DNA of 7,097 nt from Candidatus Sericytochromatia bacterium. Its GTDB lineage: Bacteria; Cyanobacteriota; Sericytochromatia; UBA7694; JACMQJ01. The notes beneath the pieces were generated by a model. The model saw only the letters and a list, made by a program, of their open reading frames with translations. It had not been told where the DNA came from and searched no databases. Numbering within the stretch: the stretch's first letter is position 1; every line of letters starts with the position of its first letter. The stretch covers positions 1 through 7,097 of the forward strand of contig JACMQJ010000506.1 in NCBI GenBank assembly GCA_014377055.1, given 5' to 3'. Below, piece after piece: positions 6,754-7,097 of this stretch. The translations under genes were made by a program, and so were the position numbers.

Positions 6754-7097
6754 TTGAAAACAGATTTGGCATGGAAAAATATTTTAGAGGATTTGTTTCC
6801 CCAATTTGTTGAATTTTTTATTCCTGAGTTGTTTGAACTTATAGACTTTGACAAGAAGCCAAAATTCTTAAACCAAGAGTTTAACATCTTGTTTCCTGAA
6901 TCGGAATCAGAAAACAGAAGGGTTGATAAATTGGTAGAGATTTATTTAAAGAATGATGATTTAAAATGGGTTTTATTACATATAGAAATTCAAAGTTATA
7001 AAGATAAAAATTTTGCTAAGAGAATGTTTCAATATTATTCTAGGATTTTTGATAGATATGATAAAGAAATAGAAGCAATAGCATTATTTACATATAA
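6754..7097 (+). CDS. Rpn-family PD-(D/E)XK nuclease / putative transposase, 5' part only
   Basis: From TTG at 6754 the frame is open to the window edge (114 complete codons plus two bases). The predicted product belongs to the PD-(D/E)XK family annotated as Rpn recombination-promoting nuclease or putative transposase (COG5464-like), which often sits in mobile or accessory DNA. Recognisable blocks are TDLAWKNILEDLFPQFVEFF (3-22), IDFDKKPKFLNQEF (30-43), RRVDKLVEIYL (55-65), WVLLHIEIQSYKDKNFAKRM (72-91) and the YYSRIFDRYDKE block (94-105). The likely nuclease residues are Asp58 and the Glu78/Gln80 pair. No ATG exists between the upstream stop at 6748 and the conserved N-terminus. TTG at 6754 therefore fits best, with a weak ACGG nine bases ahead; alternatively the original start has been lost. 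The gene continues past 7097, so intactness cannot be judged. Confidence 0.8.
   Translation, partial: MKTDLAWKNILEDLFPQFVEFFIPELFELIDFDKKPKFLNQEFNILFPESESENRRVDKLVEIYLKNDDLKWVLLHIEIQSYKDKNFAKRMFQYYSRIFDRYDKEIEAIALFTY

Overview
This is an AT-rich bacterial window (roughly 30% GC by eye). It holds four complete protein genes, one gene cut by the right edge, and two decayed transposase remnants. Two features suggest a Gram-negative, outer-membrane-bearing organism: a heptose-1-phosphate adenylyltransferase (RfaE2) and a lipoprotein-type signal on the endonuclease. The low GC and the dead insertion elements would fit a host-associated lineage, for example something like a gut-type non-photosynthetic cyanobacterial relative. 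The sequence alone does not fix the phylum, and that guess is weak.

Layout: 1-493 (minus) is the C-terminal half of an IS4-family transposase, with one frameshift, running off the left edge. 494-722 is AT-rich non-coding DNA leading to a complete endonuclease I family lipoprotein gene (723-1730, plus). Directly after it, 1762-2125 (plus) is the N-terminal half of an IS4-family transposase. It is readable in a single frame but broken by six stop codons, and it was found by reading through those stops. A 13-bp perfect inverted repeat lies inside this remnant.

2255-4263 (minus) is a two-gene unit: a 505-residue acidic, helical protein of unknown family, followed 29 bp later by rfaE2. The 169-bp gap to the right (4264-4432) carries divergent promoter-like sequences. 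One drives the unknown gene leftward; the other drives a UvrD/PcrA/Rep-type 3'-5' DNA helicase rightward (4433-6613, GTG start). From 6754 to the right edge is the start of a PD-(D/E)XK nuclease of the Rpn/putative-transposase family, which has no ATG start and probably begins at TTG.

Functionally the window is a mix. The helicase is a DNA-repair or replication enzyme, RfaE2 makes ADP-heptose for the surface glycolipid, and EndA is a scavenging or DNA-degrading nuclease exported to the envelope. The rest is mobile-element material. No dedicated defence or biosynthetic system can be demonstrated. The most open questions are the 505-residue protein paired with rfaE2, and the position of endA between two remnants of the same transposase family that point away from it.
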